From assembly GCA_028673005.1 (NCBI GenBank), contig CM054120.1, positions 62,122,057 to 62,186,056 of the forward strand: 64,000 bases of DNA, in the 5' to 3' direction. This stretch comes from Tanypteryx hageni. Taxonomy: Eukaryota; Arthropoda; Insecta; Odonata; Petaluridae. A program made the translations under genes and the position numbers. The notes beneath the pieces are model-generated. The model searched no databases. It was not told the origin of the DNA and saw only the letters and a program-made list of their open reading frames with translations. Of the stretch, positions 1 through 11,272 are shown in pieces (positions within the stretch are counted from its first letter, which is position 1; the number at the start of each line of letters is the position of its first letter).

Positions 1-2170
1 TTAAATAACCCCATTATGGGACAAACATATTATTCTGCGAACTTGAAGAGAAAAGTGATAGCATATGCAGAAGAAACGTTTAATCTTGCAGCACTACTTG
101 TGTAGTACTAATGTACGTTATGTAATAGTCCGTATACGATTTACGAGAATCGGGGCTATTTTTGTTCACAGGTTAATTTCCCGGGGATAACACAGTCAAA
201 TTACTTTTTCTTAGAAATTGTTATGAATAAGTGAACAAAATATAGTTTATGTTGCCGAAATATCAGTAAATACTCTTTATTTAATTGTGACCTGAATATC
301 AGAGGCATTTACACTTGTGGAATTTTGAGATTTGCTGTCCAAGCACTTTAAAGTAATTTTTTTCCCTGCATGGCCTTGTGAAAAGTGGGGTCGGCTTACA
401 ATCAATTAAATACGGTTTGTATGGAACCGTTAAGTTTAGAAAAAAATAGGTCAAATATCCGCGTTTGAGTAATATGTAATGCAGGTCAGAGACTAACCAA
501 TACCTGAGGGATGCTTGAGCAGTCCTCAATAAAAGTTAATATTATAAGCATTTAAGAAAGATGACAAAAATGGATTCATACCTACTGCATTTATCCAAGT
601 ACCACCAGCACCTTTTTTTTCAAAACTTTTCTTAAGAAAATTATTCGAGGATTTCATATCAGAGAAAACCTTGCTGTATGATATGGTACCAAATATGACA
701 ATGCGGATGAAGATGTATTAGTTAAGTATTCGTTGTAATTGTGTATTTTAATACAAATGCATTGAGAATAATTGTGGTAATTTATGATGTAATCATTTAT
801 AATTTCAAACTGTGATCAAATAGTCAGTCAAGTTACTATGTCATCAAGTTACGTGAAATAGAACACAACGCTACATTATGTACCTATATGTGCATGGAAT
901 AATTACGCTCCATTTTGTCTTAAAAACAAGTTCTGTGCCTTATAAGGGAGGACTTTTTATCGTGAGAAAATATCTTGCATTATATAATGGAAGCTAATAG
1001 GACATTATGGCTCAATTAACGAAATTTCGATTTATGAAATGCTTTTCAAGAACTTAGCCCTTTTGGGGGGGTCCCTGTACATCGCAACAATATGGACAAC
1101 TGCAGAGAGAGGAATATATAATTCAAAAAGACACATACAAAAATATTACCTCTGATATTTGGCCTCGTTAAATTGAAAATTTAATGACATTTGTTTTTTC
1201 TTTCTAATTGGCCTTCCCAAAAATTGGGGTGCAGGTGGTACTTGGATAAATACGGTAACACTATTGGGCAGTTTACTTCCGAAATAAGAAAAAAAGTTCA
1301 GGTATCGGCGAAGGTTGAAAAACTATCTTCAGCACTGAACGTGTTAAAAGACAACCTTTCCATCTCGAGAAGTTTAATTAACCGGAGAGTAGAGTAATAA
1401 ATCAAATGAATATTGCAAGCATTCTGTGAAAGCTTGATAGGGTACTGTGAGAGAATGAGAGAAAGAGACCCAATATGTGCTGCCTTGTTGATTGGGATTC
1501 AAGGAAAATCTATTGTAAATACAAGGGTTTTGCAACTTCAGAAAGTTTGAATACACACAGTATCAGAGCCAGTCTGAGGTATGGGCAAGCTGGGCAGCTG
1601 CCCAGGGCACCAAAGTCTTGAGGGTACTATCCTGACCAACTATCTATACATCACTTCTAGATGAACACATTTTGAGTATCACTTATATCACGGAAAAGGG
1701 TAGTATCTTAATGGATTTCCTTTCATTCTATAATCATGACTAATACTTACAGAGCAATGGATAAATGAACATGCACTCCTCAAATATCTTAACAAACATT
1801 TATGGAGTGATGCCTTGTCTGAGGTGCCAAATTTCTCCGGCCACTCCTGCTTATGCACAATTTACACGGGAAGGAAGCTTGGGGATGTCAATTCCATATA
1901 AAAGTATGTATAGTGGTTTTATTACTCTGTCAAGTTGTGCAGCAGAAAGTTTGAGCAAAATATTTATTATTAGTCTCCAATATTTATGCATCTAAAATCC
2001 AAGCAAAGAGCCGACAATCCGAGACATTTTAGAATGCCAACAAAACATTAACTGAGCATTTAAGTCCCATTACATCAGTGTTCCCTAAGCAGTGGTTTGC
2101 AATCATCTGGAGGATTTGTGAAGTGTTTAAAGGGGTTCACCAAAAAATATGCATGATTTTATGTTGCACA
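1..2170. other. Non-coding, no gene recognised
   Basis: AT-rich sequence with short spurious open frames only. It lies downstream of the visible Ly6 exons, so it may be part of that gene's second intron. I searched the minus strand for a third Ly6 exon (cysteine-rich, ending in a Cys-Asn pair, phase-1 acceptor) and found none. Confidence 0.6.
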
Positions 2171-2174
2171 TTAA

Positions 2175-2410
2175 TCCTTTCACCGCAAAAAGCAACTTCA
2201 GTCACCGACACCGATTTTTTTTACCAATGACCGTATAAAGCAACTTTGCTCCACTGCTTAAAATACCCAACGCTAGGCTATGGAATCAAGGATGGGGAAG
2301 TTTGTCGCTTAACGTGGTAAACATTTTTTGATGGCCATGGGGCAAAGTTGCATTACGCGGTGAACTGCAAAAAGGTTTTGACGACTGCAGTCACTTTACG
2401 CTGTGAAGGA
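2175..2410. mobile_element. TTAA-flanked MITE, piggyBac-like
   Basis: A 236 bp element sits between TTAA at 2171-2174 and TTAA at 2411-2414. The ends are imperfect inverted repeats: TCCTTTCACCGCAAAAAG on the left and the complement of CTTTACGCTGTGAAGGA on the right. TTAA duplication with a TCC/CCC-starting end is typical of piggyBac-type elements (Kolobok elements also use TTAA). No coding capacity. Confidence 0.65.
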
Positions 2411-3193
2411 TTAAAGAAATGTCACTGCATGAAATATCATTTGATAGGTTAAACACAAAAGAGAAACTCCCGCATCTTTGGCTGACTAATAATAATAAAG
2501 CAACAAATTGTAACTATGTTTGCAGCTCTTTTTCAATTATAAAATTAAAACCACCATTTTAACCTAAAATGTTTTAAATGTGATTGTTTTTAAGAGATAA
2601 AAATTTAGAAAAGCTATATTTTTTTGAGAATGCTTTCAATTCATACATACAGTTTCACTGATAGCGTATATTTTTTATGGTCCTGTTGTATTTCTATTTG
2701 AAAATGATTGAAATATATCTGAAAAATAGTTAATTCCAAAAGAAAACTAGAATGAAAATAAAGAGAAAAGCCACTTTACATTTAATTTATATTAATAATG
2801 TTTTTTTCAACTTCAGCAAAATAGGAGATCGGCTATTTAATGATATGCAAGATTTGTTTGACACTTTGTCAAGCCTTACCAAGGTAATGACCAGTAAATA
2901 AAATTCAACAGATAAAAATGCCTCAAAATAGGTGTTTAGAGAACATTTTCAGAAGGGGTTAGGACAAAAAAAAATTATCAAGGGATTCTCGGTTTAAAAA
3001 TATTTGGGAACTGTTACACTAGAAGTTTTATCTCCAATCATTTAATCTAAAAGTTATTTGCTACCAAGCTAATGAAATAGTGGGCCACAGTATGTATCAT
3101 GACAATTTATGTTATAAAAATTAATCTTCGTGTATGATATGCAAGACTAATATTAATAAATTACAATATCATAATACTAATATAATAACTTAC

Positions 3194-3349
3194 CTTCATC
3201 ACGGCCTGTAAATTTTATGCAAAATTTGGCATCGTAAGTTTCATTACATGGCTTTGGTTGAATATCCTCATCTCCTGTCATGAACTCAGCACATTGGTAA
3301 GGATTAATTGTATCTGTTGAGGCACACTGGTAACAATTGATGCTCTCGG
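3194..3349 (-). CDS. Ly6/uPAR (quiver-like) protein, exon 2 (cysteine-rich)
   Basis: This 156 bp internal exon has a TTTTCAG acceptor (first exon base 3349) and a GTAAGT donor (last exon base 3194), both in phase 1. Joined to exon 1 it reads through without a stop and encodes the N-terminal half of a three-finger Ly6 domain. Five cysteines are visible in the order INCYQC, PYQC, KPC, KFC, which is the usual start of arthropod quiver/sleepless-type proteins: small, secreted or GPI-anchored, and often modulating ion channels, septate junctions or cuticle. The remaining cysteines and the closing CN motif should lie in a third exon not found here. The family is clear; the exact orthologue is not. 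Confidence 0.8.
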
Positions 3350-4151
3350 CTGAAAATAAGTAAAATTATGATATTACTCTAGAAAACAACTACTAGTAAG
3401 CTGAAATTAGAGATGTCCCAAGCCTTTGGTTTGTGAGAAGCTAATGGAATGTAAAAAAATCCCCCAGTATTGCTCGATGACTGGAAACTTTTGCGGATAT
3501 TAGAACCACGTTCCTATGATTACTTGATTAAAGTTGATATTTAACGGAGATACACCAAAAGCTCATCGTGTGATTGGTATGTAATCGAGATATACATACA
3601 TAAGTGCCAACGTTTATTTCAAAATACCACTTAAAACGTTAATACCAAAGAATGTGACTTGATTAACATTTCACTTGTTAGCAGTAGATGAAATTTTGCA
3701 GAATGACAAACAAGAAAAAATTACAAATCAGCAATATAAAATATAAATAGTGTTACCATACGTCCATATTCTGCCGGTACGTTCCCGAATTTCACAAACC
3801 GTCACAAAGTCCCGGGAAATTAATCAAAATAGCAAGAATTAACCAGAACAGAAATTAATCTGATCGAAAATGACTCAGTGATCTGTATTGGTTTACCATA
3901 AACGGTGTCGTCGCCTTGGGTCTCGCTACTGCAACGTTATGGTCGAGACAAAGTAGACGTAACGGCATTCTTATCTTCTTATCCCGACTTTGTTAGGTTT
4001 TGGTTATTTCACATTTAAGTAAACAACTACCCAAATAACTAAGAGATGTACCGGTCTCGCTTCTTCGGAATATGGTAACCCTAATTATAGGAATTTAAAA
4101 AATCCGTCATCGAAAAGGTTTTACGAAAACAGTAAAAATTGTAGCACTTAC
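3350..4151 (-). other. Intron 1 of the Ly6-family gene
   Basis: An 802 bp intron with GT-AG borders and phase 1, separating the signal peptide from the cysteine-rich domain as is common in this family. No repeat or gene was recognised inside it. Confidence 0.75.
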
Positions 4152-4218
4152 CAGGATCCAAGAAAGACAAAATAAGAATAGATGAAATGATCCACTTCAA
4201 GTAGTTGTCCACAGACAT
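4152..4218 (-). CDS. Ly6/uPAR (quiver-like) protein, exon 1 (signal peptide)
   Basis: The coding start is the ATG at 4218-4216. It encodes MSVDNYLKW followed by a hydrophobic stretch (IISSILILSFL), a classical signal peptide, and then DPG at the splice. The donor is GTAAGTGC right after base 4152, phase 1, which matches the phase-1 acceptor of exon 2. The likely cleavage site is just after the junction (DPGA/ES), shortly before the first Ly6 cysteine. The 5' untranslated region continues to the right of 4218. No promoter motif was confidently recognised. Confidence 0.78.
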
Positions 4219-4986
4219 GTTTCAACTTGAACCGATTGCTGCTCAAACACAAATTTCACGCGAGATTGCGCTCACAGATCTACATGGGAAAATAGAAAAT
4301 CTTCATGAGAAAAACACTTAAAAAGAAGAAATATCCTGTTGTCATGGACAACACAACTGACTACCCTGTCCACACTACATAACTCTACTGCACATCCAGC
4401 TTTTGTTTCACAATGGACGACGCCCAAAAGCGTTCAACTGATTGGCTGCTACCTAGGCTCGCTTCATAAATGGCACTTCGTTTCAAAGGTAATATTTCCA
4501 AGTATTCAGTATTTTTGTAGGAATGTTTCCCTAGTCTTCAATTTGCTCTCACAAAATGTGAACGTCGAAATTTATTTGACGTCAGCCTTTCTTTAAGGAT
4601 TAAATCGGTAGAAATTATAGGGACAAATTGTGAAAATGTAAGTTAGGTTGCCTATCGCTCCGATTTGGGCTGGACAATGCCTATTTGATATATTAAATCC
4701 CTTATCCCACCTCTTGTTAAGCGGGACAGCAAATGTTAAGATTTTAGTAGATTATGGAATATTTTGAAATAAAATTCGATGAGAAATAATAAACGGATAA
4801 TTCACTTTTTTACACGTACGTTGTTACTAATGTGTGGTAGAATATACGACCTAATATTTATATAAACTTTTATTTAGTAAGACAATTATAAATAAAATAT
4901 AGAGCAGTGTTTATCAACCGGTGGGCCGCAAAAAGATTTGCGGTGGGCCGTAAAAATTTTGATAAGTTTAAGAACAGGTAACGATA
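4219..4986. other. 5' flank of the Ly6-family gene
   Basis: This holds the 5' untranslated region and presumed promoter of the minus-strand Ly6 gene. It is AT-rich with no clear core promoter motif. The open frame at 4339-4596 has no recognisable features. Confidence 0.4.
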
Positions 4987-5439
4987 GCGTATTTTCCCGA
5001 TTAAAAGGCGTTTTTTCTAAAATGTAAGCGAAAAATTCATACTCGCCTTATAATTTCGACCAGAGATGTCTTCCATTCCTCCCCTCCCTCTCACCCCACT
5101 AAAATTCAATCCTACATGTCTTACAGTCCATTCCACTCTTAAAAAACAGTATTACGCTTATGGCGCGCGCAGCTTCTAAATTTCCCCTGCTTATGTCTTC
5201 GCCCCGTATTAAACGTTTTAAGAAATAAAATTTAAAATGCGATGTAGATCACGGGAAGCCAATAAATATGTTTTATCGTAATAATTTGTTAATTTTATCG
5301 CATTAATGTATTTACCCTGAAAATTAAGTTTAACCGACGAGGTACTTTGAAGTAAAAATTTTTAAACACCCTGAAAATCTTTTTTCTTTCGCGTGGGTTC
5401 TGAAATATACGAAGTCGCCCTATAATCGGGCAAATACGG
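4987..5439. mobile_element. TA-flanked TIR element, CCGTATTT family
   Basis: A 453 bp element between TA dinucleotides. The left end GCGTATTTTCCCGATTA and the complement of the right end CGGGCAAATACGG form inverted termini that continue into a GGCG motif. No transposase. Similar CCGTATTT-type ends occur elsewhere in the window (23546, 28427, 33327, 48734). Confidence 0.6.
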
Positions 5440-6043
5440 TATTTTAAAGTTGTCGCAAAAGTATAGCGAAAACTTAATATTTTGTTAAAAGCAAACAAAT
5501 AAAGAAATTTTTAATAAATTGCTTCTAGTATTTTTAAATAACCCACTCTTGTAATAAATAATATAGAAATTTCTCGTTCCTATATGTACACGTATTGATA
5601 TAAAAACTACTTGTGTTTGAGGAGGGCCGCGGAAAACTTAGGTCGACCGTATTATCAGAAGGATAAGTACCGAATTTATTTAAATTTAACATTGAGAACA
5701 TTGTTTTCATCTGTGTTCCCTACAGAAGTGATTCTCAGCCGGTGTACCGTCAAACATGAACTGATGATCCACGGATTTTTCGGAGAAGCGGGAGAACTAC
5801 ACTGAAAAATGGGGGCGGTGTGACGCCAATATTTGTTGTGCAAGCGTGTAAAAAATCTGCAAGTATGTTTTACGCGTTAAATAATACCCCATATCCAAGA
5901 AATCGTGACCACTCAATAACAAAATTAATGTGACGTGAATAAAATGTAAACCCAAATGAATATAAGAACATTTTGAAAAGAAAACTTTTACCTTATTGAT
6001 GACGATTGTAGAAAAAAGCCCCGAATGCCAATCCGGAAGAGTG

Positions 6044-6165
6044 CTCCTTCGAGAAGGCTTCCACCCCACACGAGAAGAACTAAGCACGGGACACTTGATT
6101 CGGGAAGATTCCTCCTTCGATGCAACTTTCACCACAGCACAAGACGAACTAAGCGCGGAACACTC
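6044..6165. repeat. Degenerate two-copy tandem repeat (about 67 bp)
   Basis: Two adjacent units begin CTCCTTCGA and end in GAACTAAGC followed by a G-rich ACACT. The open frames across them on both strands (plus 5996-6217, minus 5797-6195) are explained by the repeat and match no family I know. Confidence 0.45.
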
Positions 6166-7051
6166 ACTGAAGGGATGGGTTGCGAGTAGGGGCAAGATCG
6201 AAAGAAGGTATCGATAGTTGCATCGTATGATATATCAGAATCTTGTATCGATACCTATCAATACTGATAGAAATAAAAATAAACCGTTTATCTTCCACAA
6301 TTTTCGTTGATTTTTATTTCTATCATAAGTAAATTCCACAAAGTAAAGCCTTAACTTATTAATGATTCTATAAATACTGGTTGTCGAAGTATCGATACTG
6401 TGAAATATCGAATGACGCACGAAACAAATATGTAATCTAATACAATATTACAAGATGGCTTCCTATTGTAACGCAAATTTCATTGCAAGAAAAATTTTCA
6501 TTTGTTGCTATGTCAGTAAGGCAGTCTCAAAGAAGAAAAAGCGTTATTTTTTTAATAAGTTAAATTTCTGTAATTATTAAAATTGAAATATATCGTTCCG
6601 GTTAACGCTAATATGACAATAAAAATTTCTATGAGGTCTACGGAAATTAAACGTGATTATAGGTTATTAAGCACAACCGGGAAAAAATCGAAATTTAAAA
6701 AAATGTTCATTTTTTTGGAAAAATTATCCAACCCCATCGTTTCGTTCCCACGTCCCTCAGGAGAGCATAAAAATCCGAGAAGCGCTTTGTAAAATTGTAT
6801 TATTTAAATATTTTGAAAATGTGATATACAGTCAGGAAATGAATAGTTCGGAAGTTGAAATAAAGAAGCTAATTTTTCTAGGTCGAAATTCAAATCCGTG
6901 ACGAATTAGGTAACAGAATATTTCGTTATAGAACAGAAAAGTGGCATTTTTAGCAATGGGTAGTATTTTGAATCTTTTACGAGCGTAAGAAAATAAGACT
7001 TCATTTCCAAAAAATTTTAATTCAACGACCTTTGGCTCAGCGGCGGATTTA

Positions 7052-7054
<3 letters not shown>

Positions 7055-7122
<68 letters not shown>
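7055..7122. repeat. (TA)n microsatellite, left part
   Basis: A run of alternating A and T. It continues at 7336-7393 and 8318-8329, after two separate insertions. Confidence 0.95.
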
Positions 7123-7126
<4 letters not shown>

Positions 7127-7333
7127 ATGTCAACAAGGTGTTGGGATGAGGAAAAAAATATTTCTGATATTTCTGATGTTTCTGTGTTTTGTGTTATTTT
7201 ACGTGTGTCGCTTCGACATCCCCGGGGCCTCGCCAACCTGAAGTCGTCTGATTGGTGAGTGCTCACTGGGTTTCCTCATCCCAACACCTTGTTGACATCC
7301 ATATATCTATTTTACCTTTCCTTTTCCGTAAGT

Positions 7334-7335
<2 letters not shown>
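7123..7335. mobile_element. Mini element with 28 bp inverted repeats and 33 bp tail, inserted in (TA)n (copy 1)
   Basis: The inverted arms are ATGGATGTCAACAAGGTG (plus ten more bases) at 7123-7150 and the reverse complement ending near 7302. A 33 bp one-sided tail (7303-7335) follows and then (TA)n resumes. An inverted copy of the same element lies at 61073-61305 with the same arms, core and tail. Arm plus about 35 bp tail is the architecture described for Penelope-like elements, and the intact Penelope-like element at 31512 shows it too. No coding capacity. Confidence 0.6.

Positions 7336-7393
<58 letters not shown>
7336..7393. repeat. (TA)n microsatellite, middle part
   Basis: Alternating TA directly abutting the tail of the mini element on the left and the hAT-like terminus (CAGCGCTGTAACTAG) on the right. 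Confidence 0.95.
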
Positions 7394-7396
<3 letters not shown>

Positions 7397-7563
7397 CGCT
7401 GTAACTAGCTATTTTAGCACCCGGGGAAAACAACCAAATATGCGACCCCTCCATAAAAAATTCTGTAATACCTACATGAATTTAGGGCGAACAATTAATA
7501 AATAAAAATGAACTATAAATAATATAATTTCTTACTATAAATGTACATAATTTAAATACATAA

Positions 7564-8036
7564 TCTAATATATAAAACTGAATGTCTGTTTGTCTGTCTG
7601 TTCCCTATACATTCCCACACCCTTTGACTTATCGGGACCAAACTTTGCAAAGTGATTTCCTATGACCCTACGGGTAACAGAGGGTACCCGGGAACCCCGT
7701 CAACCACCACGCACAGGCAGGCGGATAGACAGCGGGTCCTCATATATCGATTTGTTTTCTTTATAACGGTGTGGCCCCCGCACAGACAGACAGACGGATA
7801 TACAGCGGGTCGATTTGTTTTCTTTATGACCGTGTAGCCCCCGCACAGACAGACGGATATACAGCGGGTCCTCATATGTCGATTTGTTTTATTTAACTTA
7901 TGTGAATTAAAAGAATAAACAATATGAATTAATCATAATATCGTAGTTTGATTTTTAAAATTTCAGAAATCGCGATGCTCTAAGTTTCTATAAACTGTGA
8001 TTAGAAGCCCGAGCAACGCCGGGTACTTAAAGCTAG
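7564..8036 (+). mobile_element. Helitron-like non-autonomous element
   Basis: The element starts with TC (TCTAATATATAAAACTG) after an A and ends with CTAG before a T. A short GC-rich hairpin (CCCGAGCAACGCCGGG) sits just upstream of the CTAG end. These are the 5'-TC...hairpin...CTRR-3' marks of Helitrons, including A/T target insertion without duplication. The central part carries a minisatellite, as in DINE/HINE-type Helitrons. No Rep/helicase gene is present. The hairpin is weak, so the call stays tentative. Confidence 0.5.
7711..7885. repeat. Minisatellite, about 63-69 bp unit, nearly 3 copies
   Basis: Units begin CGCACAG(A/G)CAG and contain ATA(T/G)ACAGCGGGTC and TCGATTTGTTTTCTTTAT. They differ by small indels in a GACA run. 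Located inside the Helitron-like element. Confidence 0.8.
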
Positions 8037-8329
8037 TTATAAATATAATTACATACAATTACACACATACATAATTTAAATACAGAAAGTATAAATATTT
8101 TAATATTAAAGAGTTATTCTATGATTTTAATGCAGCAAACTCATCAACAGCATAATCGAAATTTATAGTTTCTGCTATGCGTAATGTCTGGAACAAGTAC
8201 AGTAGCGAAATCTCCCGTCCTTGTGACATGGACAACCGCCTTTAACAATGTTTGCGCCCCTTCTTTAGTTACGCCCGGGGCAGATACCCCGATTCCCCCA
8301 CCCTAGTTACGGTGCTGTATATATATATT

Positions 8330-9590
8330 GGATTTGTTACATTTTCTTCTTTTTCAAATTTTAGAAATTTTACTGCCTCGTCTTTGAACTGATTATGTCA
8401 ATATCATCTTAACATACTACATGCTTTATCTTATCAATACATAAATTTATTTCATATATCATGGTCAAAAAATACATTAAACATATTTAATACATCATGA
8501 TATACTTCTGTTCTAGTTATTTCTGAGTTAAGAGTATCACAAATTACATAAACAATATTAACAATAAATGACAGTCGATCAATTAGAATTACTGCATTTT
8601 ATGACATATATGCGAACACAAACGTCCCTTACTCCTTGGTACATGTCGGAATAGATAGAATACAATAGAATCCGACTACTGAGTGGAATTTAGAGAGGAA
8701 TACTTTCGGGGAAAGCCGGGAAGGATATTATATGCTGAGACCAGGTTTGCGAATGGCCTACACCATAAGCTGATGTCGGGTTTCTTACGGAAACTTTCTC
8801 ACGCATCGAATACAGTTGGCTTCTTTGTTTTCCAAAAGGGTAAGATAGATCCATCTGGATCTCGAGGAAGGATGTTTACAGTCATTAGGCCAAGTGGTCG
8901 GTTAAATGGAAGCAAGGAATAAAGATCATTAAGATATTATAAACAACGCCGAGACTGGCGTCAGCTAAGTGTAGAATCAGAGCGTAAAACAAACGAAGCG
9001 GTGAGACTGCTTCGTCCGCCGCTTAAATACAATATATAGAAATTGCGGGCCCGGCGTGTATAGCACCCGGATGTAGGAGCAGCCTCCAGTGACAATTCGC
9101 TCTTGCCAGTCACCCATGCCTAAAACCGACCTTTGGTGAGGCCCTCTTTTCGACGAGATCTCCTTCACGAGGCCCCCAGCTATCACCTCATGCGCCTTTG
9201 CATAAATCCGCCTCTGCTTTGGCACCTCCGACCAACAGACGCGCTCATTCCTTCAACCAATAAATGCGCTTATTCCTCCGACCGACTAACTCGCTTTTCC
9301 CTTCGAACGAAAAACGCCCTTAACGTCTACGGCCGCTGTTTTTCAACCTTTTTCGATCCGGAGACCCCTTACGAAATCCCGCTATTTTTGTGGACTCTCT
9401 CCCGATGAAAAATTCATACATTTTTATTCATTGTCTCGTTTTTTTCGCTTTTTAAATATTAATCAGACCGGTGCACGGAATCAAACAAGTTACAGATAAA
9501 AATAAACATCATGTCCTACTCAACTCGTGGACCCCCGAGAAACGACGCTCGGACCGCCGGATGAGATACACTGGTGTACGGGACTGGTGG
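8330..9590. other. Non-coding, no gene recognised
   Basis: Short open frames only (for example plus 8683-8922 and 9133-9408, minus 8977-9225), none with family motifs. CAAACGAAG- and CGACC-rich stretches near 8980-9330 look like decayed repeats. Confidence 0.5.
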
Positions 9591-9594
9591 ATAT

Positions 9595-10800
9595 GAGTCA
9601 CTTCGTCAAGTTTTCAGTTGAGGAAGGGGGGGAGGAAGGGCGTTGTTCATACAAAAAAATAAATAAGAAAAGAGTGTGAAATACATGCAATGTGACTCGG
9701 TATCCTGCATCATCTTGCAGACGGACTAATTTCCTGACTCCATTTTTCAGTTGAGAGAGTACCCTTGAGTATAGCGGTTGTTGTTAACGTATATTGCTGC
9801 CTTCAATAACCGAGAGCTTCTTTCTGAATTTTGGAGCACACCCCGATTATAGTAAATTCGTGAATAACGTATGCGCATCCATCCGATGTTCACTAGCTTA
9901 AATTGATGCTGCTGCCTGTTTTTCGTGTAATTGATAAAATTAAAATGATGGCTTACCAAGAACGCCGAAAAAAATGAATGCTGGATCACTCTTCGTCATT
10001 GTGTTCAGTAGTGAAAAATGTGTTACACGCCTCTGAATGGTAATTTAAAAGAGCTGCGGTTCGGTTTGGCCACCCCTGATTTATTGTAAGATAATATACG
10101 TAGACTTCAGTAAATAGGTATGCAATCGTTATGCAATCGCTGTGCCACTTCTTTCCCTGCCTTAGTGCGGCCCACCATTCATTTTTAACAACGCCCTTCG
10201 TCAACTTCTTTGCTTCCCTCCCTTCCTCAACTGGAATTTTGTCGAAGTGACTCACACCCTTTTGTCCCGTCGGCTGCAAGCGGCGGATCCAGAAACTTCC
10301 CAAGGAGGGGGCGATCACCCCAATGGCCCCTCCCCCCTCTTGATTCCGCCTCTGCCGACGACCATACATTTTGAAAATCCCTACCTCGTCAGAATCTTTC
10401 TTTTCATTGACATACAGACTTAATCTTCTGTGTAGAAACAAAGAATGTTGCGCGGAATGAAATTTAAGAATGGACCCAGTGGAGGGCAATGGGGTCGTCC
10501 AAGGGGAGGGCGATCACCCCCATCGCCCTCCCCTTGGATCCGCCAATGGCCTTCATTAATACCTTTATATAAACTCCAGCGGACTATCACTACAACTATT
10601 AAGATTTGCTTTACTTCCGAATTCTAAGTTAAGCGAAAAAAAAACTGTTCGCACTATCGATATAATTCCATCAAAAAACACGGGAAGTCTGTTGTTCTTG
10701 ATCTCAAAATTTCTCGTATGAGTAAAAAATTAAAGTAAACTCCCGATTAACCGGGTTAATGAAGGGAAGAATAGGCACGAATAATTCAAGTGCACGGATA
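9595..10800. repeat. Large dispersed repeat, copy A (partly inverted)
   Basis: The segment 10080-10280 and 10545-10800 is collinear with 13040-13120 and 14784-15000 (copy B). The segment 9600-9985 matches copy B (about 13130-13780) in the opposite orientation. Part of 9595-9660 is also an inverted repeat of 10190-10260. Copy A lacks the piggyBac-like insert and the hAT-like insert found in copy B, so it shows both empty sites. The GGCGGATCCA-type ends at 10273 and 10540 belong to a further inserted repeat. Confidence 0.65.
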
Positions 10801-10874
10801 AGTATTTCGAGTATTCATGGACGTAATGCGCGGCCGTACTAATGCAGGGACAGAGAGGGCTTAACGATTGCATG

Positions 10875-11272
10875 CAGAGCCGGGCGGTCGCTCGGGGCCA
10901 CCACTTTTAAGGAGCCGCTAAATTGTACATTATGCATTGTATAAAAACTGGGGGGGGGGGGATCGGATGATTTTTGACCAGATAGGTTTCATCATTTTTC
11001 CTGGATTCGATTAGAAGATTAAATAGGAATAAAATTATATCGCGAAGTGATAGTGTCGTACTGGAAGATTTGTAGGCCTCCCGCCAAAACATATTTGATG
11101 TCTCGGAAAAATTTTAAGTTCTCACGAAAATATATGGGCGCCTTTGGAATTATTGCCTTTTTATTCGTACCAATTAACAGTTATTTCACACTATACAGAG
11201 TATTAATAATGTTAAAGGTGCCCGTCAAAAATAAGTTTGCCCGGGGCCGCCAATTGTCTAGGACCGCCCCTG
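10875..11272. mobile_element. hAT-like MITE (decayed)
   Basis: The left end CAGAGCCGGGCGGTC pairs with the complement of GGACCGCCCCTG on the right. The putative 8 bp duplications (ATTGCATG and ACTAAATG) agree at only 5 of 8 positions, so the copy is old or the call is wrong. A run of ten or more G lies inside. Confidence 0.45.

Larger units (their letters stand above)
7394..8317. mobile_element. hAT-like non-autonomous element inserted in (TA)n
   Basis: The left end CAGCGCTGTAACTAG matches the complement of the right end CTAGTTACGGTGCTG. Both flanks are (TA)n, so an 8 bp TATATATA target duplication fits hAT but cannot be proven in a repeat. The interior contains a nested Helitron-like insert and no transposase. 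Confidence 0.6.

Noticed and set aside
2091..3013. hAT element from CAGTGGTTTGCAATC to TTTGGGAACTG
   Set aside because: The ends look alike but the flanking 8-mers do not match and a MITE intervenes; not enough support.
5797..6195. 132-codon minus-strand frame as a gene
   Set aside because: No family motif; overlaps a degenerate tandem repeat and its plus-strand frame.
6832..7454. Frames with long Tyr-Ile runs
   Set aside because: Translation of (TA)n microsatellite.
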